From Candidatus Phytoplasma solani (GTDB lineage: Bacteria > Bacillota_I > Bacilli_A > Acholeplasmatales > Acholeplasmataceae), in the NCBI RefSeq assembly GCF_040126175.1, contig NZ_CP155828.1, positions 62,001 to 126,000 on the forward strand: 64,000 nucleotides of DNA, given 5' to 3'. The translations under genes and the position numbers were made by a program. The number at the start of each line of letters is the position of its first letter. Within the stretch, counting starts at the first letter, position 1. Of the stretch, positions 48,147 to 57,369 are shown one piece after another. The notes under the pieces are model-generated. The model had not been told where the DNA came from, did not search any database, and saw only the letters and a program-made list of their open reading frames with translations.

Positions 48147-48416
48147 TTATTTAATTTGAGCCAAAATATCTTTAACAGCCACAATTAAATATTCTTCCTG
48201 GTTTAAAGTAATTTTACTACCAGAATAACTTTTATAAACTACTTCATCATCTTTTTTTAGTCCTTCAACTTTAAGACCAACAGCAACAATAATGCCTACA
48301 GAAGATTTTTCTTTTTCCGATAAAGCCAAAAGAATACCACTTTGTGTTTTGGTTTCTTCCATTTTTAATTTTAAAACGACATTATCATGCAGAGGGATAA
48401 TTGTTTTTTTTTGCAT
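48147..48416 (-). CDS. groES: Co-chaperonin GroES
   Basis: 89 residues from the ATG at 48416, preceded by AAAAGGAG. The open frame extends further upstream to 48491, but that part overlaps the leader and has no ribosome site. IIPLHDNVVLKL, the mobile loop and ALSEKEKSSVGIIVAVG fit GroES. It is the first gene of the groES-groEL operon. Confidence 0.93.
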   Translation of the reverse strand: MQKKTIIPLHDNVVLKLKMEETKTQSGILLALSEKEKSSVGIIVAVGLKVEGLKKDDEVVYKSYSGSKITLNQEEYLIVAVKDILAQIK

Positions 48417-48500
48417 TTTGGTTTCTCCTTTTAAATTTAAATGTTTAAGATAAAATATCTTTAAATCTTTAAGATAAAATATCGTAGTCAAAAAATGAAC

Positions 48501-48527
48501 TTAGCACTTACATGAAGTGAATGCCAA
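48501..48527. promoter_or_regulatory. CIRCE-like HrcA operator of groESL
   Basis: TTAGCACTT, nine bases, then GAATGCCAA, against the consensus TTAGCACTC-N9-GAGTGCTAA: 8 of 9 and 7 of 9 matches. It lies just downstream of the promoter start point, the usual place for repression by HrcA. Confidence 0.8.
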
Positions 48528-48536
48528 ATCAACTTT

Positions 48537-48565
48537 ATTATATCTAAAAATAAAATAATTGTCAA
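48537..48565 (-). promoter_or_regulatory. Consensus sigma-70 promoter of groESL
   Basis: On the minus strand TTGACA (48565-48560), a 17-base spacer and TATAAT (48542-48537): a perfect match to the housekeeping consensus. Transcription would start near 48530, placing CIRCE at the very start of the transcript. Confidence 0.88.
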
Positions 48566-48824
48566 GTGTTGAAAATAGTAACAGTATGTTTTATTAGTTT
48601 ATTGTTTTCCAAGATATTTATTTTAAATAGACTGCCAAAATTTATAAATTTAACTTTGCTTTTTTTAGATTTTTTTGCAGTATAGTTTTAAATTTTTCAA
48701 CTACATATAAAAAAATAAGAGTTTTTTTTGTTTATGTTTTAAAAATTATAAGAAAAATATTATCTCATTTTTTTTGATTAAAAATGACATTTTAGAAAAA
48801 AAATATGATAATTAAATTAATTTT

Positions 48825-49243
48825 TTTGTTTTTAGGCGTTTGCTGTTTTTGGTCCGATATCTATCCTATATTTTGGAATAAAAATGGATTTTAAACAAAC
48901 TAAACACTTCAACACCGCAACAATATTTACAAAACCTTAAATAAACATTTTTTCAATTCAACAATATACGCCATTCCAAAAAATGACATAATTGTTTAAA
49001 AAAATAACTTTGTTTTTATTTTGTAGACCTGTTTTTAACTTTTTTTCTAGTTATATAGTGAGGGGGTAAAATTTTTTTGAAAAATATCTTTTGAAACTAA
49101 CGAATTATCAAAAAAGTTTAGACGCTTTTTAAATCAAAAAAAATATTTCTTTAGTTTGAAAAGATGTGAAATTATCTACTTAATTTTAAGTTTTAAAGAT
49201 TGATTTTAAAATAAAAAAATGTCCAAAAAAACGGAACAGCGCA
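48825..49243 (+). pseudogene. tra5: Decayed tra5 3' end with element terminus
   Basis: At about 48865-48945 CCTATATTTTGGAATA and the following bases align with the last 30 codons of tra5, with stops and indels. From about 48985 to 49243 the sequence follows the PMU terminal region, including AAAATATCTTTTGAAACTA and the exact end GGAACAGCGCA. It is an old, diverged copy in the same orientation as the left PMU. The rest of 48566-49508 is AT-rich, with no gene. Confidence 0.7.
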
Positions 49244-49508
49244 ATTTGTCAATAACCAAATTCAACACTTGTAAACAGATAGAAGTTAATGTTTGTTTTT
49301 TGCATTACTAATAAGAGTTATAATGGGAAATGACTTTTGAAAAAATTATAATATATTTTTTAAATCATTAAAAACTTTTTTAATGTTTTTATATTTATTA
49401 TTTGTTTATAATAATAAAGTAGTTAAAATATTATTTTTTACACTCCATTAAAAATTTTTACAATTAATTCAATTTTATTTTATAACAAACAATAAGGAAT
49501 AATGAAAA

Positions 49509-50375
49509 ATGAAATTCATCAAAAATATTAAAATTGCAAGTCCGATGCAATCTGTTCTTAACACCTTAAATAAAGCCAAAAAAAAATTTCAAAAAGATAA
49601 CATTAACCTTGAAGTTATTAAAGTTGATTATCAAAATTTTGAAGCTTTTGAAATGTTATTAAATGAAAAAATAGACGGTCTTATTTATACCAATATTCAT
49701 GTTTTGAATTCTGTTAATAGTATTTTAAAGGCCAACAATAAAGAAATTTTGGAATTTGTACAACCGTTTTATCATTCCAAATACGGTTTATATATCAATC
49801 AAAAAAGGAATCCTACTTTTACAAATTTAGAAGATGTTAAAAAACATTCTCGTTTAAAAGTTTTATTAGCAACTGGATTTTCCTATATTGGACCTTGCGA
49901 TATTCCTCGCTCTTTAATTTTATTAAATAACTTAGGTTTAATTAAAATATCCCAAGAAACCCTAAGAAAAAAGAAGTTTGATCTTTCTTTGTCGGATATT
50001 CAAAATATTTATCAATTAGAATTTTTTAAAAACTCTCAAATACCTGAAAAATTTTTGAATCATCCAGAAAAATATGATTTAATGGCTAACTGGCCTGCTT
50101 TTATGAATCCTTATGCAGATTTTAAAAGAATTGGATCCAACATTGAAGGAAACGAAGAACCAACAGATGATTTTGTAATTTCTTATGCCATCGGTTTAGC
50201 TTGTAAAAAAAGTCACAAAGATAACGAAAAAACTAAATTAATCCAAACTATTTTAAACCATACACAAACAAAAGAATTTCATTTTCAAGAAGGTGGTAAA
50301 AATAAAGACTACATTATGCTTCAAAATCCTGAAAAAACAGGACAAAGAATTAAACAACTATGGTTAAAAACATAA
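49509..50375 (+). CDS. NlpA/MetQ-family-like protein without signal peptide (copy 1)
   Basis: 288 residues. YHSKYGLYIN, TNLEDVKKHSRLKV, IPRSLILLNNLGLIKI and LSLSDIQNIYQLEFFKNSQIPEKF follow the NlpA pattern (substrate-binding proteins of methionine-type ABC importers). No signal peptide or lipobox is present: the N-terminus MKFIKNIKIASPMQ leads directly into the fold. Either it is cytoplasmic or it is exported another way. The next gene is a paralogue. No ATPase or permease gene lies nearby. The ribosome site is AAGGAATA. Confidence 0.7.
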   Translation: MKFIKNIKIASPMQSVLNTLNKAKKKFQKDNINLEVIKVDYQNFEAFEMLLNEKIDGLIYTNIHVLNSVNSILKANNKEILEFVQPFYHSKYGLYINQKRNPTFTNLEDVKKHSRLKVLLATGFSYIGPCDIPRSLILLNNLGLIKISQETLRKKKFDLSLSDIQNIYQLEFFKNSQIPEKFLNHPEKYDLMANWPAFMNPYADFKRIGSNIEGNEEPTDDFVISYAIGLACKKSHKDNEKTKLIQTILNHTQTKEFHFQEGGKNKDYIMLQNPEKTGQRIKQLWLKT

Positions 50376-50442
50376 TACATTATTATATTTAAAAATGTTA
50401 TTTTTTTAATTAAAAGTAAGAATAAAAAGGAATTCATAATTT

Positions 50443-51324
50443 ATGAAACAAATAATCAAACTAGCAACTCCTTTTGAACGAGTGTTAAATGCTTTAAAAG
50501 AAATTAAAAATGATTTTTTAAAATATAACGTTCAATTGGAATTTTTAAGTGAAAACGAAGTTATAGAAAAATATCAAATATCTAGCAATGATGCCTTAAA
50601 AGCAAACTTAATTGATGCTAATATTAGTAATAATTTTCATACAATGCAATCTTATAACAGTATAAATTCAAATGAAACTCCTTTGGTGATGGTAAATCCT
50701 TTATTTCACCCTAAATATGGTTTATACATTCATAAAAATAATTCTTTAGGAATAAAAACATTAAAAGATGTTAAAAAATATACAAAACTGCGTCTTTTAT
50801 TTGCTCCTTTTAATGAATTATATATCGCCCCTTGTGACTTATCACGTTCACTTTTCTTATTAAAAAAATTAGGTCTTGTAGAAATTGATGAAAAAAGAAT
50901 TCAAGAAAAAGGTTTTAATTTAAATTTAAAAGATATTAAAAACATTTATGATTTTGAATTTATTAAAACTTCGCATCTTTTAGAAATACCAAAAAAATTT
51001 CAAGATCAACAAAAATATGATTTAGCCATTAATTGTCCTGGTATGATGAGAGATCCTAATTTTATCAGAATCGGTTCTATTGGGCAAGGCGAAAAAGAAA
51101 ATATCGAACCTAAAGAAGATGTTTTGTTATCTTATGCTGTTATATTAGCTGCTAAAAAAGGAACAGAAAAAAATGAAAAAATCACTATTTTGAAAAAAGT
51201 TTTAAATAGTTTTAATTATAAAACTGTTCAATTTAAATATGGTGGAATTACTCAAGATTATATTATGGTAGAAGATCAAAAATCTTTAAAAGAACGAATA
51301 GAAACAAATTATGAACAAATATAA
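50443..51324 (+). CDS. NlpA/MetQ-family-like protein without signal peptide (copy 2)
   Basis: 293 residues, clearly related to the upstream gene over its full length: FHPKYGLYIHKN, IKTLKDVKKYTKLRLLFAP, APCDLSRSLFLLKKLGLVEI, LNLKDIKNIYDFEFIK, then KYDLAINCPGMM and KYGGITQDYIMVEDQ. It too lacks a signal peptide and lipobox. Tandem duplication followed by divergence is the likely origin. The ribosome site is AAAAAGGAATT. Binding of an amino acid is inferred from the family; the ligand is unknown. Confidence 0.7.
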   Translation: MKQIIKLATPFERVLNALKEIKNDFLKYNVQLEFLSENEVIEKYQISSNDALKANLIDANISNNFHTMQSYNSINSNETPLVMVNPLFHPKYGLYIHKNNSLGIKTLKDVKKYTKLRLLFAPFNELYIAPCDLSRSLFLLKKLGLVEIDEKRIQEKGFNLNLKDIKNIYDFEFIKTSHLLEIPKKFQDQQKYDLAINCPGMMRDPNFIRIGSIGQGEKENIEPKEDVLLSYAVILAAKKGTEKNEKITILKKVLNSFNYKTVQFKYGGITQDYIMVEDQKSLKERIETNYEQI

Positions 51325-51346
51325 TGAAAATTAGAAATAAAAATAA

Positions 51347-51769
51347 ATGTTAAACAACAACAAACATCAATTAATTTTAAAACATTGTCAAAATCCACAA
51401 AATCAAACCGAAAAACCTTTAAAAGGATATCAAACATTCAAAAAAGAAATTTCTTGTTGTGGCGATCAAGTGATTATTCAATTAAAATTAGATCCAAAAA
51501 AAACCATTTTAGATCTTAAATATGAAGCTAATGCTTGTTCTATTTGTGTTGCTTCTGCTAGTTTAATGTCAGTAAACATGAAAAATTTAGATAAAAAATC
51601 ATCTTTAAACAAAATCAACCATTTCATTGCTATGATTAACAAAGAATCTTATGACCAACATCAACTTAATTCAGATTTACAAGTTTTAGATATAGTACAT
51701 CAATTGCCTCACAAAACCAATTGTGTTTTGTTGCCTTGGAAAACTTTACAAGCTTTTTGGCTAAATTAA
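51347..51769 (+). CDS. sufU: SufU-type iron-sulfur/zinc scaffold protein
   Basis: 140 residues. The three family cysteines are in SCCGDQVIIQL, ACSICVASASLM and the late NCVLLPWKTL. SufU takes sulfur from SufS for Fe-S cluster assembly. The start at 51347 is 23 bases after the NlpA-like gene with only a weak ribosome site (AGAAAT), so translation may be coupled. The SufS partner is not in the window. Confidence 0.88.
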   Translation: MLNNNKHQLILKHCQNPQNQTEKPLKGYQTFKKEISCCGDQVIIQLKLDPKKTILDLKYEANACSICVASASLMSVNMKNLDKKSSLNKINHFIAMINKESYDQHQLNSDLQVLDIVHQLPHKTNCVLLPWKTLQAFWLN

Positions 51770-52040
51770 CTTTTTTTCAGTTTACAAATAGTTGGTTCAA
51801 ATAATTTTAGTTTGATTGTTAAACCAAATAGAAAAATGGAAAAACTAGCACTAAAAAGAAAAGCACTAACACCTCTTTTCAAAATATTTAAAAGGATCGA
51901 TAAAAAAGATAACTTTTTAATGTTTGTAATAAATGTTGTTTGGTGATTTGGTATCAGACTCAAAACACTACCACTTGAAAACAAAAAAAATCACAACTAG
52001 AGCTAAAAAAATAAAAACCAGCAAAAAGAAAAAAACTAAA

Positions 52041-52068
52041 AGCTAAACTCAACAATTTAGCTTTTTTT
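52041..52068. terminator. Terminator between sufU and secG
   Basis: AGCTAAA and TTTAGCT flank an 8-base segment, with a T tract on the plus side and a T-rich stretch on the minus side. It can serve both convergent units. Confidence 0.75.
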
Positions 52069-52073
52069 ATATT

Positions 52074-52295
52074 TTAATATTTATAATGCCAATAAAGGGA
52101 TAATCCAAAACAAGAAATAGTTAAAAGAGTGAACAGTAAATTAAGAAAAAAGTGTTCTCCTTTAATTTTGCGATTTTGTTTTTGACTAAAAGAACTACCA
52201 CTAAAAGAAACTAAATCATTACTATCAGACAATAATAAAATACTTAAAATAATTAAAATAGAAATTACAATCGCAATAATCTTAGGGTTAACCAT
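52074..52295 (-). CDS. secG: Preprotein translocase subunit SecG
   Basis: 73 residues with two membrane helices (IIAIVISILIILSILLL and FLNLLFTLLTISCFGLSLYW) joined by a polar loop containing SFSGSSFSQKQ, the SecG layout. The ribosome site AAAGGAGG is strong. It is last in a glnS-helicase-secG run on the minus strand. Confidence 0.75.
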   Translation of the reverse strand: MVNPKIIAIVISILIILSILLLSDSNDLVSFSGSSFSQKQNRKIKGEHFFLNLLFTLLTISCFGLSLYWHYKY

Positions 52296-52333
52296 AAATA
52301 ATCCTCCTTTTGTTTTTTTATTAAATCTTAAAA

Positions 52334-54505
52334 TTATATTTTTTTAAGATATTTGGTAGAATTTTCAAATTGTTTAATTTTTTGCGGATGTAAAAATTCA
52401 ACAACTATTATATTTTCTTGTAATTCTAAGACTATTCCTAAACCAAAAAGATGATGTTTTACTTGATCGCCTTTTTGAAATGGTTTTTGTTTTTGTAAAA
52501 AATAGTTTGTCTTTATTGTGCCAAATCCCATTTCTTTAAAAAATATTGATGGTTTATGAAAAAAGTTTTGTTCAAATAATATTCTTTGAGTAACTCCGGT
52601 TAAAAATAATTTTTCTTGGGCCCTTGTAACAGCTACATAAGTAAGACGTCTTGATTCTTCTAAATTTTGCAAATCATCAAAAATTTCTTTTTCTAGGCCG
52701 ACAACAAACACAACTTTAAATTCTAAACCTTTAACTTTGTGAATAGTTGATAATTTAACATAATTATTCATTTCCTTGTTAGAAGAAAAATTTTGGTTAG
52801 TTGTTTCATTGTATAAAGGTATTTGTTCTAAAAAATTAGTTATTTTGAGTAAATCATCGCCTTGATAAGTTTTTTCTACTTGCGATAAAATCAATTTTAA
52901 TTCTTCCACAGCAGACAAAGATGTTTGATGATAATCATCTTTTTTAGATTGCTTTTTGGCTATTAGAAACATTTGATAAGAATATTGAATTTTATCATCA
53001 ACATAAGTAATTATATCACTAAGACTTTCAAATTGGTTATTTATTGTTTGATTATTAAGTTTTTTGATAAAATTATAAAATTGATGGAGTTGTTTTTTAG
53101 TTGTTTCATTAACGGGGACTTCATTTGAATTCTTTAAAACTTCAAAAAGCGATATTTTTTTTTCTTGGGCTATTTTTTCTAAATGTGATAAAGTAATTTT
53201 GCCAATTTGTCTTTTGGGAACATTAATAATCCGTCTGAAATAAAAATCTTGTAAAGGGTTTACAGCTAAATGCAAATAAGATAAAAAATCTTTAACTATT
53301 TTACTTTGATAAAAAGATAAATTTCCTAAAATAACGTAAGGAATGCCTGCACTGATAAAATATTTTTCTAAAAATAACCCTAAAGAGTTGTTACGATATA
53401 AAATAGCAAAATCTTGATAATTATAATTAGAAGTTTGTATTAAAGTTTTAATTTTTTGAACTATATATTGAGCCTCAATCCTACTATCTGCAAAAAAATG
53501 AGAATTAACTATTTTTCCTACCCCTTTAACGCTATTTAATATCTTTTTAAAAGGATGATCTTTATTATGGCTAATCAAAAGATTAGCTTTTTCTAAGATA
53601 TTTTGTGAAGAACGATAATTTTGCGTAAGAATATATATTTTAGGCTTGAATTTATTTAAAAATAATTGACTATTTTCAAAACAAGCTCCCCTAAAAGAAT
53701 AAATATTTTGATCAGGATCACCGACTACAAAAATACAAGGATTTTTTTCAATTAAAAAAGTTAAAATTTGATATTGATAAAAATCCGTATCTTGAAACTC
53801 ATCCACCAAAAGATATTGAAACTTTTCTTGATAAAATTGTTTGACTGACAGCTGTTCTTTTAATAATTGATAAGTATATAAAATTAAATCATCAAAATCA
53901 ATTAAATTATTTTTTTGTAAATGTTTTTGATATTGGATTTTAATTTTGTTAACCAAAGATGATTTGGAAGCAAGAACATTATGCTCATTTTGTCTAGTTT
54001 TGTTAAGAAAACTTTCTATGTCTTCTTGTAAATTATCTTTTCTTTTGAGGTTAGAAATTTGTTGTCTTAATTGATTAACATCTAAGATTTTAGCGTCAAT
54101 ATTGATTTCTTTTAAAACTATCTTAATAATTCGATTACAATCTTTACTATCTAAAATAATAAAATTTTTGTTATAGTTGAAAGGTAAAAGATCAATAAAT
54201 TTCCTTAAAATTTGATTTCCTAAAGCATGAAAAGTTAAAATAGTTACCCTTTTGCTTTGTTCTCCAACCATTTCTAAAACTTTTTCTTTCATTTGGTTAG
54301 CAGATTTATTAGTAAAAGTAAGAGCTAAAATATTTTTGCTAAGAACTTTTTGTTTTGCGATTAAATAAGCAATTTTAGTTGTTAAAGTGGTGGTTTTACC
54401 AGTACCTGCTCCAGCTAACAAATAAGTTACTAGTTCTTTAGAAATTACTGCTTCAATTTGATATTTATTTAATTTTTTCAACCAAGTATCTATTTTAGAA
54501 GACAT
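52334..54505 (-). CDS. pcrA: UvrD/PcrA-family DNA helicase
   Basis: 723 residues. Motif Q and Ia are followed by Walker A AGAGTGKTTTL, the DEFQDT box (VDEFQDTDFYQ), GDPDQNIYSFRGA, QNYRSSQNIL, LSTIHKVKGLEFKVVF and YVAVTRAQEKLFL: a complete superfamily 1A set. It unwinds DNA during repair and removes recombinase or stalled complexes. It lies 33 bases after glnS. Confidence 0.95.
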   Translation of the reverse strand: MSSKIDTWLKKLNKYQIEAVISKELVTYLLAGAGTGKTTTLTTKIAYLIAKQKVLSKNILALTFTNKSANQMKEKVLEMVGEQSKRVTILTFHALGNQILRKFIDLLPFNYNKNFIILDSKDCNRIIKIVLKEINIDAKILDVNQLRQQISNLKRKDNLQEDIESFLNKTRQNEHNVLASKSSLVNKIKIQYQKHLQKNNLIDFDDLILYTYQLLKEQLSVKQFYQEKFQYLLVDEFQDTDFYQYQILTFLIEKNPCIFVVGDPDQNIYSFRGACFENSQLFLNKFKPKIYILTQNYRSSQNILEKANLLISHNKDHPFKKILNSVKGVGKIVNSHFFADSRIEAQYIVQKIKTLIQTSNYNYQDFAILYRNNSLGLFLEKYFISAGIPYVILGNLSFYQSKIVKDFLSYLHLAVNPLQDFYFRRIINVPKRQIGKITLSHLEKIAQEKKISLFEVLKNSNEVPVNETTKKQLHQFYNFIKKLNNQTINNQFESLSDIITYVDDKIQYSYQMFLIAKKQSKKDDYHQTSLSAVEELKLILSQVEKTYQGDDLLKITNFLEQIPLYNETTNQNFSSNKEMNNYVKLSTIHKVKGLEFKVVFVVGLEKEIFDDLQNLEESRRLTYVAVTRAQEKLFLTGVTQRILFEQNFFHKPSIFFKEMGFGTIKTNYFLQKQKPFQKGDQVKHHLFGLGIVLELQENIIVVEFLHPQKIKQFENSTKYLKKI

Positions 54506-54538
54506 TATTTTAACCTTTCAATGGTTTTATGATCATTT

Positions 54539-56164
54539 TTAAGTGCTCACTTTTAAACTTACTATTTCATTAAAATTTAGTTTTTTATCTTCTTTTTTTG
54601 CTAAAACAAAAAAACCTTGTCTTAAAAATTGAAATGTATTTTGAGAAGTTTCTTTTTCTAAATTGTTTTCAACAAAACCTTTTTTACTTTGATAAGAATG
54701 TTCATTAAAAACTCCGTTTTCTGTTAAAAGAGGTTTAAAAAAATTAAAAGTGGCTTCTAAAGTAGTTTTACTTTCGACAAAATGAATAGTGCCATTAGGT
54801 TTCCGTTCTTTAAAACCACTGCCACTTTTAGTTTGGGGATCGTATGTAGCAATCACTTCAATTACTTCTCCTTGAACGTTTGTGACAATATCACAAGCTT
54901 TGATAAAGTAAGCGTGAAATAAACGCACTTCTCCACCTAAAAACAGTCTTTTATATTGAAGATTAGGTTGAGTAATAGCAAAATCATCTTTTTCGATATA
55001 TAAATGACGAGAAAAGTAAATTTCCCTTATTTTGTTGTTATTGTATTCTTTCGGAAAAAATGGTGCTTCGAGTTTTTCTGTTTGGTTTTCAGGATAATTA
55101 AGGATAGTCACTTTTAGAGGATTAATAACTGCCATCCTAGGAAAAGCTTTCGGTTGTAAATCATTGCGGACGAATGATTCTAACATTTCTTTTTTAACTT
55201 GGGAATTAACTTTTGATAAACCTGTTTCTGAAACAAAATTTTTAATAGCTTGTGGAGTATATCCTTTATTTCTGATTCCTGATAAAGTAGGCATTCGAGG
55301 ATCATCCCAACCAAAAACTTTTTTTTCTTCAACTAAAGCTTTAAGATGCCTTTTGCTCATTAAAGTTTGAGTTAAATTAAGACGTCCAAACTCGATTTGA
55401 CGAGGAATATGAGGAACTTGAGTTTCTTGGATAATCCAATCATATAAAGGTCTGTGATCTTCAAACTCTAAAGAACATAAAGAGTGAGTTATTTTTTCAA
55501 AAGCATCTTCTAAAGGGTGAGCATAATCATAAGTGGGGAAAATATACCAATGTTTTTTATTTAAAGTAAAAGCTGAAAAAATGCGGTAAAGAACCGGATC
55601 CCTTAAATTAAGATTAGGGCTTGACATATCAATTTTAGCACGCAAAACTTTGCTTCCTTCTGGAAATTGGCCAGCTTTCATTTGTGTAAAAAGTTTTATA
55701 TTATCTTCAATACTACGATTGCGATAAGGAGAATTAGTACCTTTTTTTAATAAATTTCCTCTTAATTTAGTAATTTCTTCGGCAGTTAAATCATCTATAT
55801 AAGCTTTTTCTTGTTGAATTAAAAAAAGAGCTTTTTCAAACATTTTATCAAAATAATCCGAAGCGAAAGTAACTTTATCAGGTTGATAGCCTAACCACAT
55901 TACATCTTGTAAAATAGCATCAACATAAGCTTGTTTTTCATTATTTGGGTTAGTATCATCATAACGTAAATAAGTTTTGCCATGAAAAAATTTGGCTAAT
56001 TCAAAATTAATAATAATGGCTCTTGCATGTCCTAAATGTAAAAAACCATTAGGTTCAGGCGGAAAACGAGTAATAATTTGTTGATATTTATATTCTTCTA
56101 AATCTTTTTGGATAATAGTTTTAATAAAATTAGAATTTGATTTTATTTCTTTGAACTTTTGCAT
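54539..56164 (-). CDS. glnS: Glutaminyl-tRNA synthetase
   Basis: 541 residues. RFPPEPNGFLHLGHA is the GlnRS form of the HIGH motif; LMSKRHLKAL is its KMSKS equivalent. DDTNPNNEKQAYVDAI and the C-terminal beta-barrel region (REIYFSRHLYIEKDDF) also match GlnRS, not GluRS. It charges tRNA-Gln directly. Most Firmicutes make Gln-tRNA through GatCAB instead. It is first in the run with the helicase and secG. Confidence 0.9.
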   Translation of the reverse strand: MQKFKEIKSNSNFIKTIIQKDLEEYKYQQIITRFPPEPNGFLHLGHARAIIINFELAKFFHGKTYLRYDDTNPNNEKQAYVDAILQDVMWLGYQPDKVTFASDYFDKMFEKALFLIQQEKAYIDDLTAEEITKLRGNLLKKGTNSPYRNRSIEDNIKLFTQMKAGQFPEGSKVLRAKIDMSSPNLNLRDPVLYRIFSAFTLNKKHWYIFPTYDYAHPLEDAFEKITHSLCSLEFEDHRPLYDWIIQETQVPHIPRQIEFGRLNLTQTLMSKRHLKALVEEKKVFGWDDPRMPTLSGIRNKGYTPQAIKNFVSETGLSKVNSQVKKEMLESFVRNDLQPKAFPRMAVINPLKVTILNYPENQTEKLEAPFFPKEYNNNKIREIYFSRHLYIEKDDFAITQPNLQYKRLFLGGEVRLFHAYFIKACDIVTNVQGEVIEVIATYDPQTKSGSGFKERKPNGTIHFVESKTTLEATFNFFKPLLTENGVFNEHSYQSKKGFVENNLEKETSQNTFQFLRQGFFVLAKKEDKKLNFNEIVSLKVST

Positions 56165-56372
56165 ATTTAAAACCTTATTTCCTTGTTGGTTTTTTTAATT
56201 TTGACACAAATAAAATTATTTTTAATTAATTTTTGTATAAATTTTAATTAACCTATAATAATACTTATTTTAAACAATTTTTTTCATAAAAAAAACCTAT
56301 ATAAATATTTTACCAAAAGAAATTATGTAAATTAAAATATTTTTTGATGTTAAAAAATGATCATTTCTTCAA

Positions 56373-56990
56373 GAGCGCAAAAGATGCCTCAATATCAAAC
56401 GAATTAACCAATCGTAGAGCGACAAATCTCTAAAGACATATGATTTGCCCAGCTTCACTTAACGAAAGACAAGTGAATTACAGCAGACCATAAAAACGGG
56501 TTGCAATAAATAAAGTAGTTTAATCAAGAAGATCCCACAAACCAAAGGAAACATGGATAAGTCTTAAAAAGACCTAAGAACAAAAGTAATGTAATATAGC
56601 AACCTGTCGACAGCTACATAAACCCGTCAGTCTAGAAAACTAAACATATTTTGTTGGTGTATTAGTATTGTAAATTTAAAAAATCTAGAATCCACCAGAA
56701 TAAACCCATACCTAATTGATGGTATCTGGTAATGTCATCCTAAATTTCCAAGGTAGATATTGAGAGTAACTTTGAGATTCCTAAACCCCACCTAAAAGGT
56801 TAAAATAAATGGACTAAAGAATAAGCCATTTTGAGGCAAGAAAAAAGAGACTACATAGTAATCGTGGGAGTAAAACTTAATTTGGAATAATTAAAAAAAT
56901 CGTCCCACCAAGCCGAGAATTAACAACTCTTAGAAAGTGAAAGTAGTTAGTATTTATTTGATTAATGCTCAAAAAAACTAATTAGGATTG
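56373..56990 (+). mobile_element. Truncated group II intron, 5' RNA part only
   Basis: It starts GAGCGCAAAAGATGCC and follows the 5' RNA region of the dnaB intron, with shared blocks such as TTACAGCAGAC, AACATGGATAAG-like, GGTAGATAT and TTGGAATAA. It ends before any maturase gene. The right PMU end follows at 57048, so PMU arrival probably cut the intron. It cannot splice alone, having no domain V. Confidence 0.75.
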
Positions 56991-57047
56991 TATCCAAAGG
57001 ATAATTCAACGAAATACGTAGCGATCACGTACTAGTCCTTGAAAGAG

Positions 57048-57369
57048 TGCGCTGTTCCGTTTTTTTGGACATTTTTTTATTTAAAAATTACTCTTTAAGA
57101 CTTAAAAATAAGTAGATAATTTCATATCTTTTCAAACAAACAAATTATTAAAATTACAAATAAAAAGTGTCTAAACTTTTTTAAATTTGCTAGTTTCAAA
57201 AGATATTTTTTTTAAATATTATATCATTTCACTAACTAGCTAGGGAAAAAAAGTGGAAAATCCCCCTAGAAAATGAAATTAAAATTATTTTTTTACGCAA
57301 TTATGTTGTTTTTAAAAAAAGGTGCAAAAAGATAACCTTTTTCAAGGTTGAATATTTAAATAAAAAATA
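57048..57369 (-). mobile_element. Right PMU/tra5 terminal region
   Basis: The same 322-base end as 9885-10206, with only one or so visible base change (GTTTAGACAC against GTTTAGACAT). It ends TGCGCTGTTCC reading outward on the plus strand. Confidence 0.75.

Noticed and set aside
51766-51984. 72-codon minus-strand frame downstream of sufU
   Set aside because: It starts with TTG, has no ribosome site and overlaps the sufU stop; the hydrophobic stretch can arise from AT-rich sequence.
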